Below are positions 1-7,796 of a stretch of DNA of 25,774 nucleotides, piece after piece; position 1 is the first letter of the stretch, and each line of letters starts with the position of its first letter. The notes below the pieces were generated by a model. The model did not search any database, was not told the DNA's origin, and worked only from the letters and a program-made list of their open reading frames with translations. Source of the stretch: Deltaproteobacteria bacterium. Its GTDB lineage: Bacteria; Desulfobacterota; DSM-4660; Desulfatiglandales; Desulfatiglandaceae. Both the position numbers and the translations under genes were made by a program. The stretch lies in contig DUZB01000004.1 of NCBI GenBank assembly GCA_013349725.1, positions 5 through 25,778 on the forward strand, written 5' to 3'.

Positions 1-1
1 C

Positions 2-196
2 AGGCCATCTCCGGCCAATCCTCAATCGCAAAATCCTGAACGTGGTCCTACCACGATTGCGGTTTTGCTCAATCGGATCGACCAAATATGGCCCAAATCC
101 GTGCGCGAATTCCAACGAGTTGTTCCTTTTCAGACCCTAACCGAGTACAAAAAGTGTTTGCATGATCCCTCAAATAGCTATATTTGTAATATATGA
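2..196 (+). CDS. C-terminal end of an unidentified protein (partial)
   Basis: An open frame runs in from the left edge and stops with TGA at 194-196, giving the last 64 residues of a protein whose start lies outside the window. The tail is rich in Pro, Asn and Gln at first, then has a mixed helical-looking stretch with the residues RIDQIWPKSVREFQRVVPF, and ends in SYICNI. No motif lets me name a family. It lies 53 bp upstream of plsY in the same direction, so the two could be cotranscribed. That the frame is coding is inferred from its openness and ordinary amino-acid composition; it is short, so this remains uncertain. Confidence 0.5.
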   Translation, partial: RPSPANPQSQNPERGPTTIAVLLNRIDQIWPKSVREFQRVVPFQTLTEYKKCLHDPSNSYICNI

Positions 197-249
197 AGTG
201 AAAAAGGGCAAGTAAATTTTAGGTCCAACCTTGCTGGCGAGGAGTTTTT

Positions 250-870
250 ATGGAATGGGAATGGGTGTTATATTTTTTTGGGGCATATGTGTTGGGATCG
301 ATTCCATTTGGCCAGATTATTAGCAGAAAAGTCGCAAGTATTGATATTACTACGCGGGGAAGTGGAAATATCGGCGCGACAAATGTGGCTAGGGAGCTTG
401 GGATGAAATGGGGTATCGTTACACTCTTGCTTGATATGCTAAAAGGGCTTGTCCCGGTAATCGTTTCCATGAAGCATGGGGCAGAAGGGGGAAGTTTTAG
501 CTTTATAGGGCCGTACCTTGTGGGGCTCTGTGCCTTGATGGGACATCAATTCTCTTGTTTCAGGAGGTTTAATGGAGGAAAAGGGGTGGCAACGGCTCTG
601 GGGGTTTATCTTGGCCTATCGCCGTTATCCACTGTTCTGGCGTTAATTCTATTCGTGCTCATCGTAGCGAAATGGAGTTTTGTCTCTCTGGCTTCAATGG
701 TTGCTGCCCTCAGTATACCCATATTACTTTTTACTTTTGGGGCGTCCGGGGCTTCCATCATCGTTTCTGCCATTATGGCGTTGCTCATATGCTTGAAACA
801 TCATGAAAATATCGGGAGACTCATGAAAGGAGAGGAAAGGAAATGGAAAGATCGAAAGATCACCCAATGA
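250..870 (+). CDS. plsY: Glycerol-3-phosphate acyltransferase PlsY
   Basis: PlsY is an integral membrane enzyme that moves an acyl group from acyl-phosphate to glycerol-3-phosphate, giving lysophosphatidate, the first step of phospholipid synthesis. The 206-residue length is typical. The family's three conserved cytoplasmic motifs are visible: GSIPFGQ at residues 16-22, GSGNIGATNVAR at 37-48 and GGKGVAT at 109-115, along with the usual GHQFSCF before the third motif and a C-terminal HHENIGRLMKGEE. Several hydrophobic segments alternate between them. The ATG at 250 follows a GAGGAG-like ribosome site. The 3' end overlaps the end of parB on the other strand by 11 bp, so the two genes converge without room for a separate terminator. 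Confidence 0.95.
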   Translation: MEWEWVLYFFGAYVLGSIPFGQIISRKVASIDITTRGSGNIGATNVARELGMKWGIVTLLLDMLKGLVPVIVSMKHGAEGGSFSFIGPYLVGLCALMGHQFSCFRRFNGGKGVATALGVYLGLSPLSTVLALILFVLIVAKWSFVSLASMVAALSIPILLFTFGASGASIIVSAIMALLICLKHHENIGRLMKGEERKWKDRKITQ

Positions 871-1708
871 GTTCAAGCAACCGGTCCAATTCATCGTCCG
901 AATAGAAATGGACGACAATCTTCCCCGTTTTGCCACGCTTAGTAATTTCCACCTTGGTTCCAAGGGATTTTTTCAGATTGTCCGCCAGCGACTGGATATA
1001 ATAGTCGAATTCCGGGTTCTCATGTTTCTTTTTTGCAGGTTCGCGCAATCTTTTTGCAAGAGCCTCTGACTGACGCACAGAAAGCTCTTTCTTAAGAATC
1101 CAATCCCGAACGAATTTTTGTTGTGCAGTGTCCTTTATGCCGGCCAAAAGGCGTGCATGGCCCATGCTGAGTGTTCCAGCGATGACATCGTTTTGAATAG
1201 AGGGGGGGAGATTTAATAGTCTGAGGGAATTGGTTATGGAAGAGCGATCCTTGCCGAGTCGTTTCGCAAGGGACTCCTGGGTAATTCCCGTTTGTTCCAG
1301 CAGCTTGCTGTAGGCGACAGCTTCCTCCATCGGATTTAAATCTTTACGGTGAATATTTTCTATAAGCGCGAGCTCGAGCGATTCGGTAGGGGTCGTTTCC
1401 TTGACGACCACAGGAACTCTTTTGAGACCTGCCTGTTGGGCTGCTCTCCATCGCCGTTCGCCGGCAATAAGCTGGTAACCAGTGCTTTTTCTTGTTACGA
1501 GCAAGGGGGTAATGATTCCCTTTTCCTGTACAGAAGCAACTAATTCACGAAGCTCATCAGGAAGAAATTGCTGCCTGGGTTGATCCGGGTTCGGTTCAAT
1601 AGCGTCAACAGGGCACTGAAAATAACTGGTCTCTTTTTCATCAAGATCCTGCATATCTGGAATTAGGGCAGAGAGACCTTTCCCAAGGGCATTTCTTTTT
1701 GGCATCAT
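860..1708 (-). CDS. parB: Chromosome-partitioning protein ParB (Spo0J family)
   Basis: ParB binds parS, spreads along DNA as a CTP-dependent clamp and recruits ParA and SMC. Visible features, numbered from the GTG at 1711: an N-terminal KRNALGKGLSALIP segment typical of chromosomal ParB; the GERRWRA nucleotide-binding motif near residues 84-90; ENIHRKDLNP near 118-127; a helix-turn-helix with ITQESLAKRLGKDRSSITN near 143-161; and a C-terminal dimerisation region. I chose the ATG at 1706-1708 (282 residues) because its A is shared with the parA stop (TGATG) and an AAGGA site lies 6 nt upstream; a GTG at 1711 and a second ATG at 1705 are alternatives. It is translationally coupled to parA, and parS lies upstream of the pair. 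Confidence 0.96.
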   Translation of the reverse strand: MMPKRNALGKGLSALIPDMQDLDEKETSYFQCPVDAIEPNPDQPRQQFLPDELRELVASVQEKGIITPLLVTRKSTGYQLIAGERRWRAAQQAGLKRVPVVVKETTPTESLELALIENIHRKDLNPMEEAVAYSKLLEQTGITQESLAKRLGKDRSSITNSLRLLNLPPSIQNDVIAGTLSMGHARLLAGIKDTAQQKFVRDWILKKELSVRQSEALAKRLREPAKKKHENPEFDYYIQSLADNLKKSLGTKVEITKRGKTGKIVVHFYSDDELDRLLELIG

Positions 1709-2472
1709 CACTGTTCCTTTTCAATCAGTTCTTTTGCGAGGGATAAGTAACTTTGAGCTCCTGCTGAACGTATGTCGTAGAGGATAACAGGCTTTCCGTG
1801 GCTTGGAGCTTCACTCAGGCGAACATTTCGCGGGATCACGGTTCGGAATACACGGTTTTTAAAAAGGGATCGAGCCTCGTTGGCTACCTGTGTTGATAGG
1901 TTGTTACGTTTGTCGTACATAGTGAGAACAATATCGGCAATGCGAAGTGTGGGGTTGAGGCTTTTCTTGACGGCCTGTGCTGTTCTGAGAAGCTGCGACA
2001 ATCCTTCGAGGGCATAATATTCACACTGAACGGGAATGAGTATGGATTCTGCGGCGGTAAGGGCATTTACCGTAAGGAAACCCAGGGAAGGTGGACAGTC
2101 AATGAAGATGTAGTCAAAACGTTCTTTCAGAGACGTAAGGGCTTTTCGAAGAAGAAATTCGCGGGCCGGCAATGACGCGATTTCCACATCGGCGCCGATA
2201 AGGTTCCTGGTAGCGCCCAGAACATGGAGCCTGGGGAGAGCTGTCTGAACCACTGCTTTTTCAAACGGAATTCCTTCGAGTAAGAAATCATAGAGGCCAT
2301 AGGCCAAGGAATCGGGACGAATGCCTAATCCGGTGGTTGCGTTGCCCTGTGGGTCAGAGTCAATGAGAAGGCAATCTTTGTCGCCTGCGGCGATAGATGC
2401 TGATAAATTGACAGCAGTAGTGGTTTTTCCTACGCCGCCTTTCTGATTGGAGATGGATATGATATGCCCCAT
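1708..2472 (-). CDS. parA: Chromosome-partitioning ATPase ParA (Soj family)
   Basis: ParA is a Walker-type ATPase that binds DNA non-specifically as an ATP dimer and moves ParB-parS complexes. The deviant Walker A motif KGGVGKTTTAVNLSA follows directly after MGHIISISNQ; Walker A' is seen in LLIDSDPQGNATTGLG and Walker B in YIFIDCPPSLGFLTVNAL. The ATG at 2470-2472 gives 254 residues, normal for chromosomal ParA, and begins just like family members. A longer frame from a GTG at 2544 would add 24 residues without homology-like character. Neither start has a strong ribosome site, so the choice rests on family length. The gene is cotranscribed with parB by overlap. Confidence 0.96.
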   Translation of the reverse strand: MGHIISISNQKGGVGKTTTAVNLSASIAAGDKDCLLIDSDPQGNATTGLGIRPDSLAYGLYDFLLEGIPFEKAVVQTALPRLHVLGATRNLIGADVEIASLPAREFLLRKALTSLKERFDYIFIDCPPSLGFLTVNALTAAESILIPVQCEYYALEGLSQLLRTAQAVKKSLNPTLRIADIVLTMYDKRNNLSTQVANEARSLFKNRVFRTVIPRNVRLSEAPSHGKPVILYDIRSAGAQSYLSLAKELIEKEQ

Positions 2473-2787
2473 AGAAATAAGATATCTCACATTGGTTGGA
2501 TGGATTGAGTGGGAAGTTAAAAAAAGTTGCAAGCTGTCTTTCACTCAGGTACAATACTGATAGCATACTATGCGAGGATGATAAAGAGAAAACAATGTTT
2601 CACGTGAAACATTGTTTTGAATGGCAGGTCATGTAGAAATCCTTAAAAGAAGATGATGATAGACCTTCACATCTCCTTTCCATCCAGAATCTTTTATGTG
2701 CTTATAACAAGCTGATTTATATGATTTTATTGGATGATTTCTGATGGTTAAGAAAAAAAATAGAGATATAGAGAAGGGTCAGTCGAA
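2473..2787. other. parA-MORN divergent intergenic region
   Basis: This 315-bp stretch separates parA (minus) from the MORN gene (plus). It holds the extended parS palindrome (2589-2618), a small inverted repeat GCATA-C-TATGC at 2563-2573, and an AT-rich segment with an A-run (2750-2761) leading into the MORN gene. I see no convincing -35/-10 pair for either gene and no coding frame apart from the unlikely 24-codon extension of parA. Confidence 0.6.
2589..2618. promoter_or_regulatory. parS: parS centromere site within a 30-bp perfect palindrome
   Basis: Positions 2596-2611 read TGTTTCACGTGAAACA, an exact match to the bacterial parS consensus bound by ParB. The symmetry continues for 7 more bases on each side, making a perfect 30-bp inverted repeat centred between 2603 and 2604. 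It lies 116 bp upstream of the chosen parA start, a classic place for parS next to parAB. The outer arms exceed what ParB binding needs. Confidence 0.95.
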
Positions 2788-3219
2788 ATGAAAAGCAGGG
2801 CTTTCATGATCTTTTGTGTGTTGTTGTTTTTCGCGCCTGTGAGCATATATGGGGAGTGTGTTAAAGGTGACTGCAGGGATGGGCTTGGCGTTTTTGTCTT
2901 GCGAGAAGGCTATAGATATGCAGGCCAATTCAAAGATGGCAGATTTCATGGGTATGGAACCCTGGCGCACAATAATGGTGGAAAATATGTGGGGGGGTGG
3001 AAAAAGGGTCAGTACAATGGGCAGGGGACTTTAATCCTTCCGAGCGGTGGAAAATATGTGGGGGGATGGAAAGACAGCCTTCCGATCGGGAAAGGAGCGT
3101 GGCTTGCTCCGGGAGGGAAAAACTACCCCAACACCGAACAAGTTCCGTCTCAGCGTGACGAACTTATGCAATCGGCGTTCACAAATACGATCGAAGTTAT
3201 CATTTCCGCTCCGTTTTAG
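2788..3219 (+). CDS. Small exported MORN-repeat protein
   Basis: The product has 143 residues. It starts with a clear signal peptide (MKSRAFMIFCVLLFFAPVS..., cleavage probably near residue 22), so it should act in or beyond the periplasm. Three MORN-type repeats follow with a 23-residue period: YRYAGQFKDGRFHGYGTL, GKYVGGWKKGQYNGQGTL and GKYVGGWKDSLPIGKGAW. Two Cys residues (ECVKGDC) lie just after the signal peptide. The ~40-residue C-terminal tail has no recognisable motif. MORN repeats form beta-hairpin arrays that bind proteins or lipids; the partner here cannot be told. The ATG follows a GAAGGG-like ribosome site. The gene overlaps the end of the GT4 gene on the opposite strand by 20 bp. 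Confidence 0.8.
   Translation: MKSRAFMIFCVLLFFAPVSIYGECVKGDCRDGLGVFVLREGYRYAGQFKDGRFHGYGTLAHNNGGKYVGGWKKGQYNGQGTLILPSGGKYVGGWKDSLPIGKGAWLAPGGKNYPNTEQVPSQRDELMQSAFTNTIEVIISAPF
2977..3065 (+). repeat. Direct repeat of 20 bp inside the MORN gene
   Basis: The 20 bases at 2977-2996 (GGTGGAAAATATGTGGGGGG) recur exactly at 3046-3065. The 69-bp period equals 23 codons, which is one MORN unit. Identity at the DNA level, including silent positions, indicates a recent duplication or gene conversion of the repeat. Confidence 0.85.
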
Positions 3220-4405
3220 GCAGGATGGAATCGTTTTTGTGTTGAATGAGTTCTTGGTACAAACTCGCAGTTCTTTCGGCAGTTTGTTCTATTCGAAAAA
3301 ACTCATTAAATCGCAGTTTTCCAGCGTTTCCGAGAGTTTTTCTCATTTCCGGTTTATCGCACAGGAGCTGTAATGCTGTGGATAAGTCGTCGGCATCACC
3401 AGGAACTACGTGAAGCCCTGTTTTTTCGTGGCATACAATCCAACCCATTCCGGAACCAGGCACATTGCTCACTATGACCGGTTTGGAAAAGGTCATGGCC
3501 TCCAGCAAAACCAGCCCAAACGCCTCGGTTCGTTCTATGGAAGGCAGACAGAGTACATCACATGTGGCAAGGAGGGCCGTTAGTTTTTCATCGGATACAA
3601 ATCCAACCAGTTCCACCCTTTCGTTCAGACCCCATGTTCTCACCATGTTGTCCAGCCTATCCCTTAGGTCCCCCTTTCCAATAATAAGCGTATGCGTTTC
3701 CGGAAGTTTGGTCGCGGCTTTTATGAGAATCTCATGGCCCTTGTAATAGGTCAGCCTTCCGATTGAAAGCACTCTCATTTTTCCAGGTCGCCAAATTGTT
3801 TCTGCCCATTTTAACAAATTGGCGCCCGGCTTTTCAAACCTTTTTTCATCCAGCCCAAGGGGAATTACGCGGCATTTTCCCTGCCATTTTGAGAGAGCTG
3901 CACTGGATGAAAGGTATGGAGGTGTTGCCACAATGATCTGTTTGGCTTTTCCAAGGAGATACTGTTCAAACGGTCTGTAAGCCGCACTTAAACGAAAGTT
4001 GATTTCAGAAAAAATAACGTCGGATTGCCATTGCAGAATCCATGGGATTTTCCTTGTTCTGGAAAATAGTATAGCACAGAATGCAGAAATATTGGGAAGG
4101 TGCATGTGAAGAATATGAGGTTTAAAATCCGCTATTATTCGAAGAAGATATATGGGGAACACGGGACTGACCGGTGCAAATAAGAGATTACCGTAGGATG
4201 GCGCCCTAAAAATCCTGTTTTCCTCATCTTTCGTATAAGTGCATCTTCTCCCGAATTCGTGCCCGTGAACCAATGCCGCAGTGGTGATGCCACATCTTTC
4301 CAGGGCTGGTAGTAGGTCGCCGATAAAATTTTCCATCCCTCCCACGAAGGGGGGATAAAATTTGCCGATGTGTAATACGCGTAGTAAGGATTGAGAATTC
4401 ATCAT
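3200..4405 (-). CDS. Family 4 glycosyltransferase (GT-B fold)
   Basis: This is a cytoplasmic retaining glycosyltransferase of the GT4 type, which moves a sugar from a nucleotide donor to a lipid or glycan acceptor. Numbered from the TTG at 4414, visible features are the N-terminal FYPPFVGGMENF (acceptor-side glycine loop, about 19-30), VIPLGLDEKRFE, VLSIGRLTYYKGHEILI (about 215-231), and the donor-binding E-x7-E motif EAFGLVLLE (Glu297 and Glu305), followed by a PGDADDL segment. I prefer the ATG at 4403-4405 (401 residues); a TTG at 4414 and an ATG at 4402 are possible, and none has a clear ribosome site. It follows DUF2304 and GT2 genes closely, so it probably belongs to a surface-glycan group. 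The exact sugar cannot be told. Confidence 0.9.
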   Translation of the reverse strand: MMNSQSLLRVLHIGKFYPPFVGGMENFIGDLLPALERCGITTAALVHGHEFGRRCTYTKDEENRIFRAPSYGNLLFAPVSPVFPIYLLRIIADFKPHILHMHLPNISAFCAILFSRTRKIPWILQWQSDVIFSEINFRLSAAYRPFEQYLLGKAKQIIVATPPYLSSSAALSKWQGKCRVIPLGLDEKRFEKPGANLLKWAETIWRPGKMRVLSIGRLTYYKGHEILIKAATKLPETHTLIIGKGDLRDRLDNMVRTWGLNERVELVGFVSDEKLTALLATCDVLCLPSIERTEAFGLVLLEAMTFSKPVIVSNVPGSGMGWIVCHEKTGLHVVPGDADDLSTALQLLCDKPEMRKTLGNAGKLRFNEFFRIEQTAERTASLYQELIQHKNDSILPKTERK

Positions 4406-4414
4406 GGGATACAA

Positions 4415-4822
4415 TTAATCTGCTTTGAAATTTTCCGGATCGCTAATTTTGCAGTTGCCCTTCAAAATGTCGAACTCCATTTTCAAAAGTCCAACTTCCT
4501 GAATCAGAATCTTATTTTGATCCGTTATCTTTGAAATGATCACGGAGAGATGAATCAATATGGAAATAATGGCGATAATAAGGATAAGAAATATGGCGGC
4601 AGGAGCATAGGCGATTCCGAGAATGCGTGCGATGACTTCAAGACTGCCCCGCCAGACGGAAAGAACAAAAAATACGATTCCGAAAAAGAGCCAGAGAATA
4701 GAAAATTCCTCTTTTATTTTTCTGTTCCGAATCAGCAGGATCATCAGTACAATAAAGATAATGCTCCCTAAAATGGAGATATATTGAATGGTTGATGCAT
4801 CAAAATTTGTCAACATGGTCAT
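4415..4822 (-). CDS. DUF2304 small membrane protein
   Basis: The product has 135 residues with three hydrophobic segments (about 13-31, 42-60 and 73-95) separated by short charged loops (RNRKIKEEF, SVWRGSLEV), then a likely coiled-coil tail (ITDQNKILIQEVGLLKMEF). This layout and the RNRKIKEEFSILWLF segment match DUF2304 proteins, which usually sit beside a GT2 polyprenyl-phosphate sugar transferase, as here. The role is presumed to be in the membrane step of lipid-linked sugar handling, but that is inference from context. The ATG at 4822 has a close AGGGG site; a second ATG at 4816 is possible. The gene lies 6 bp after the GT2 gene. Confidence 0.85.
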   Translation of the reverse strand: MTMLTNFDASTIQYISILGSIIFIVLMILLIRNRKIKEEFSILWLFFGIVFFVLSVWRGSLEVIARILGIAYAPAAIFLILIIAIISILIHLSVIISKITDQNKILIQEVGLLKMEFDILKGNCKISDPENFKAD

Positions 4823-4828
4823 CTACCC

Positions 4829-5545
4829 CTATCCAATCCTGGTTCGCAATGCGCTTACCAGGACCGCCAGCAAGACTTTTATCATGTAATATCCCGATTT
4901 CATGCCTGTTATGGAAGACTTTCCTTCTTTTCTTTGCTGCATGCACACAGAAACTTCTTTTAACCTGAAACCATTTCTGCCAAGCAGCAGTACCGCTTCC
5001 GGTTCCGGATAGTCTGAAGGGTAATGATCCGCTAAAAAATGAATAGCTTCTCTGCGATACGCTCTGAATCCGGACGTGTTATCGGTAATTTTCTGCTTGA
5101 TGAGGAGAGAATTCAGTATTTCAAAAATTTTGATTCCACCACGGCGCAACAATGTAGATTGGAAACCCGCGGTTTTCGCACGGAATCGTGATCCAATGGT
5201 TACATCTGCATCATTTTTCAAAATAGGCTCCAGTAATGCTTTAATCTCTGAAGCAAGATGCTGCCCATCCCCGTCAAATTGGAAGGCAACGTCATAGCCG
5301 TTTCTGCCGGCATACTTGAACCCGGCCTGTACCGCACCCCCAATACCGATATTGCAGGGTAGATTCACAATAAAGGCTTCTCCAGTAGATTTGGCGACAG
5401 AGCCGGTGTTGTCAGTTGAACCATCGTTGACCACAAGAATATCAATGGAGGGATCGCTGTTCTTTATGGACCCAATCACATGGGCAATACTCTTTTCTTC
5501 GTTATAACTTGGAACAATTGCGAGAATTCTTCTTGGCTTTACCAT
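4829..5545 (-). CDS. Family 2 glycosyltransferase, DPM1/polyprenyl-phosphate type
   Basis: This is a 238-residue GT-A fold enzyme, probably transferring a hexose from a nucleotide sugar to a polyprenyl phosphate at the inner membrane. Visible features are the N-terminal IVPSYNEEKSI (about 10-20), VVNDGSTDNT (38-47), NIGIGGAVQAGFKYA, the metal-binding DGDGQH (91-96), and TDNTSGFRAYRREAI followed by the QQRKEGKSSI segment typical of DPM1-like proteins. There is no long C-terminal membrane domain, so the adjacent DUF2304 protein may supply the membrane part; that is inference. It heads a three-gene group with DUF2304 and GT4. Confidence 0.92.
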   Translation of the reverse strand: MVKPRRILAIVPSYNEEKSIAHVIGSIKNSDPSIDILVVNDGSTDNTGSVAKSTGEAFIVNLPCNIGIGGAVQAGFKYAGRNGYDVAFQFDGDGQHLASEIKALLEPILKNDADVTIGSRFRAKTAGFQSTLLRRGGIKIFEILNSLLIKQKITDNTSGFRAYRREAIHFLADHYPSDYPEPEAVLLLGRNGFRLKEVSVCMQQRKEGKSSITGMKSGYYMIKVLLAVLVSALRTRIG

Positions 5546-5616
5546 CGTAAAAATCCCGGGATAAAAATTAAAACTCTCAAAAACAGCAATGTTCCTGTCT
5601 GGCTTGCACCCATATG

Positions 5617-5634
5617 TTGGTTGAATTCAGCCAA
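5617..5634. repeat. Near-perfect 18-bp inverted repeat upstream of the GT2 gene
   Basis: TTGGTTGAATTCAGCCAA at 5617-5634 is symmetrical except for one base pair, which would be a wobble in RNA. It lies in the 129-bp gap between the receptor gene's stop and the GT2 start. It could be an operator for the glycosylation group or a weak hairpin; it has no run of Us after it. Confidence 0.4.
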
Positions 5635-5674
5635 TGCTGAGCAGATGTGGCCATTTCGATTCCGACTTGACATA

Positions 5675-7738
5675 CTACCATCTTTTCCTGAGAACTGCCT
5701 CCACTGAAATGGGTTCGCCTTCTATCGAACTATAGGTCCCCGGAATTTCATAGTGGTTGTTGGTCAGGTTTTTGATGGTTATCTGAAGATCAAGACCCGG
5801 AATGACAATATTATTAAAAGTAGCGGCCATATCAAGGAGCCACGCGCCGGAAATCGAAGTAAAGCTGTCTGCCCGGGGATAAATGAGTTGCGTGGAAGAA
5901 TGGTATCCAAGCCGGGCAAAAAGGGTCACATTGTCTATTGGCCGCCAGGTTCCCATCAGATTAAACAGACTTTTCGGGCCGGTATTGAATGGGAAGTTCA
6001 GTTGCTCGTAGTGGGGCTGAGGATCCCAATATTTGACGTAGTTGTAGGTTTCATCAGGGCCACTGTTGTTTAAAAGGGTAAGATTGGCGGAAAAGTTCAA
6101 TTGTTTCATGGGAAAAACATTTCCCATCAGCTCAACACCGTAAATCTTCTGATGGTTTGGTTCTGAAAGGCCGGCATAAGGGTCTTCCATTAAGTGGTTC
6201 TCAATCTGACTGGTGAATCCGCCAACGGTCAAATTGGCCTTTTCGGTTGGTTTCCAGGAAACCTGAAGATTTAACGTTTCGATCTCTTCAAGTTCCGGTT
6301 CTTGGCCATCGACGAGTTGTTTTGCATAGGGAGTTCTATAAGCTGTTCCGTACAACAATTTGCATACCCATTCCGAGCGCGGATTCCATACAACGCCCGC
6401 ATTGTAGCTCAAAGCGTCCTTATACTGGTCGTGGTTATCATTTCTCAAACCGAACAGAAGATCAAAATCGCCTATTTTGTGGGTGTACTGGCCGAACAAA
6501 GACCAAAGCCGGGCGTCATAGCTTTCCAGACTGTAACGAGGCAAAAAGACTGTGTCTTGCTGAGCAACGTAATCTGGAAAATAACTTTCCCATAGTGGGG
6601 CATTTTTCACATCGGTTTTCCTGTAAGCCATCCCCCCTGTAAAAATTCCTTTTCCTGTAAAAAAGGAGCGGTTGTATATGAGTTCACCATAAAGGGAACT
6701 TTCTTTCTGATCGAAAGTCCGGTCAATAATCTCATATTCAGAATTCTGCCAGTTATAGTATCCGGTAAATCGCAGGCCTGAAAAAGCATCGAGATCCCTG
6801 TTGGCTTCAAGTTTAACATATCCGAACGGTCCGCCCCTGCTTTCCTGCCATGTGAGGTCCTGTTGAGAACTGCTTTCAGACGGTCCTGTAATGGCATAAG
6901 GTTTTTTGTAATCCGATATCAGGCCTGACAATGAAAACCAGTCCTTGAACGCAAACCGGCCCGATGCCTCAGCGTAGCGAGATCTGCCCGGTTGTCCTTC
7001 CCCGAAACGATCCTCATAAGGATATGCATTTTTTCCATTATCTCCCCAGAATTTCACAATGTTACAGGTTGTGTTGTCTTCCTCGCCGCTCCGACCGCGC
7101 ACTGACAGAAAAAGGTCCCAATCTCCACTGTCATGGCCCATATTGGCATACAGGGCGGTCTGGTTTCCCAGCGCTCCATAAAGCACACCGGTCTCGACGC
7201 CGTCAAGATCCTTTCCTGTCATGGGAACTACGTTTACAATGCCTGCAAAGGCATCAGGACCCCAGAGAACTGACCCGGGCCCTCTTATTACTTCGATTCG
7301 CTTAACAGATACCAAGGAAAGTTCGTGATCAAGGGGTTGCAGGGATTTTGTAACATCCGAACCCATGGGAACCGTATCATAAAGAAACAATACGCTATTG
7401 GGAATTCCCCGCAGATAGGATTCTGATCCCCATTCCTTCTGAGCCATGTAGAAACCAGGGGTCTTTTCCAATGCCTGGCTGAGAGTCCTGATGCCTTTCT
7501 CCCAAATTTCTTCCCGTGTAATAACCGTTGCTACGGCTGGAGCCTGCCACGCGCTTTCTTCACGTCTTGACGCAATGGAGAGCACCTCAATATCTTCACC
7601 CACAAACATTAAAAGCGTATCGTTTTTCTTGGCACTACTACCCCCTTCAACAGCATATGCATCCGTCATTGCCGTCAAAATAAAAACAACGACCACAAAA
7701 AGTAAAAGAGAATAGATTTTTGAATGTCTGTGGATCAT
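5675..7738 (-). CDS. TonB-dependent outer-membrane receptor
   Basis: The 687-residue product begins with a signal peptide (hydrophobic core about 10-24, cleavage probably after DAYA near 29). A TonB-box-like stretch, EDIEVLSIASRRE, lies at about 48-60. The plug domain covers about 63-172 and carries the conserved RIEVIRGPGSVLWG (147-160) and AFAGIVNVV motifs. The rest is a beta-barrel with alternating aromatic strands and ends in Trp, fitting an outer-membrane barrel end signal. Such receptors import scarce ligands such as siderophores, cobamides or metals using TonB energy; the ligand cannot be read from sequence. The gene is last in the binding-protein/kinase/regulator cassette, 58 bp after the regulator stop. 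No sigma-54 promoter is visible in that gap. Confidence 0.93.
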   Translation of the reverse strand: MIHRHSKIYSLLLFVVVVFILTAMTDAYAVEGGSSAKKNDTLLMFVGEDIEVLSIASRREESAWQAPAVATVITREEIWEKGIRTLSQALEKTPGFYMAQKEWGSESYLRGIPNSVLFLYDTVPMGSDVTKSLQPLDHELSLVSVKRIEVIRGPGSVLWGPDAFAGIVNVVPMTGKDLDGVETGVLYGALGNQTALYANMGHDSGDWDLFLSVRGRSGEEDNTTCNIVKFWGDNGKNAYPYEDRFGEGQPGRSRYAEASGRFAFKDWFSLSGLISDYKKPYAITGPSESSSQQDLTWQESRGGPFGYVKLEANRDLDAFSGLRFTGYYNWQNSEYEIIDRTFDQKESSLYGELIYNRSFFTGKGIFTGGMAYRKTDVKNAPLWESYFPDYVAQQDTVFLPRYSLESYDARLWSLFGQYTHKIGDFDLLFGLRNDNHDQYKDALSYNAGVVWNPRSEWVCKLLYGTAYRTPYAKQLVDGQEPELEEIETLNLQVSWKPTEKANLTVGGFTSQIENHLMEDPYAGLSEPNHQKIYGVELMGNVFPMKQLNFSANLTLLNNSGPDETYNYVKYWDPQPHYEQLNFPFNTGPKSLFNLMGTWRPIDNVTLFARLGYHSSTQLIYPRADSFTSISGAWLLDMAATFNNIVIPGLDLQITIKNLTNNHYEIPGTYSSIEGEPISVEAVLRKRW

Positions 7739-7796
7739 GTATCCAACCTAAAAATAAAATCCGGAATTGCTCCTGAACGGTTCGTACAACAACAAT

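Noticed and set aside
2473..2544. 24-codon upstream extension of parA from GTG
   Set aside because: No ribosome site and no similarity to ParA beginnings; the ATG at 2472 starts exactly where family members do.
7739..7796. A sigma-54 promoter before the receptor gene
   Set aside because: I looked for GG-N10-GC in this gap because an NtrC-type regulator precedes it; none is present.
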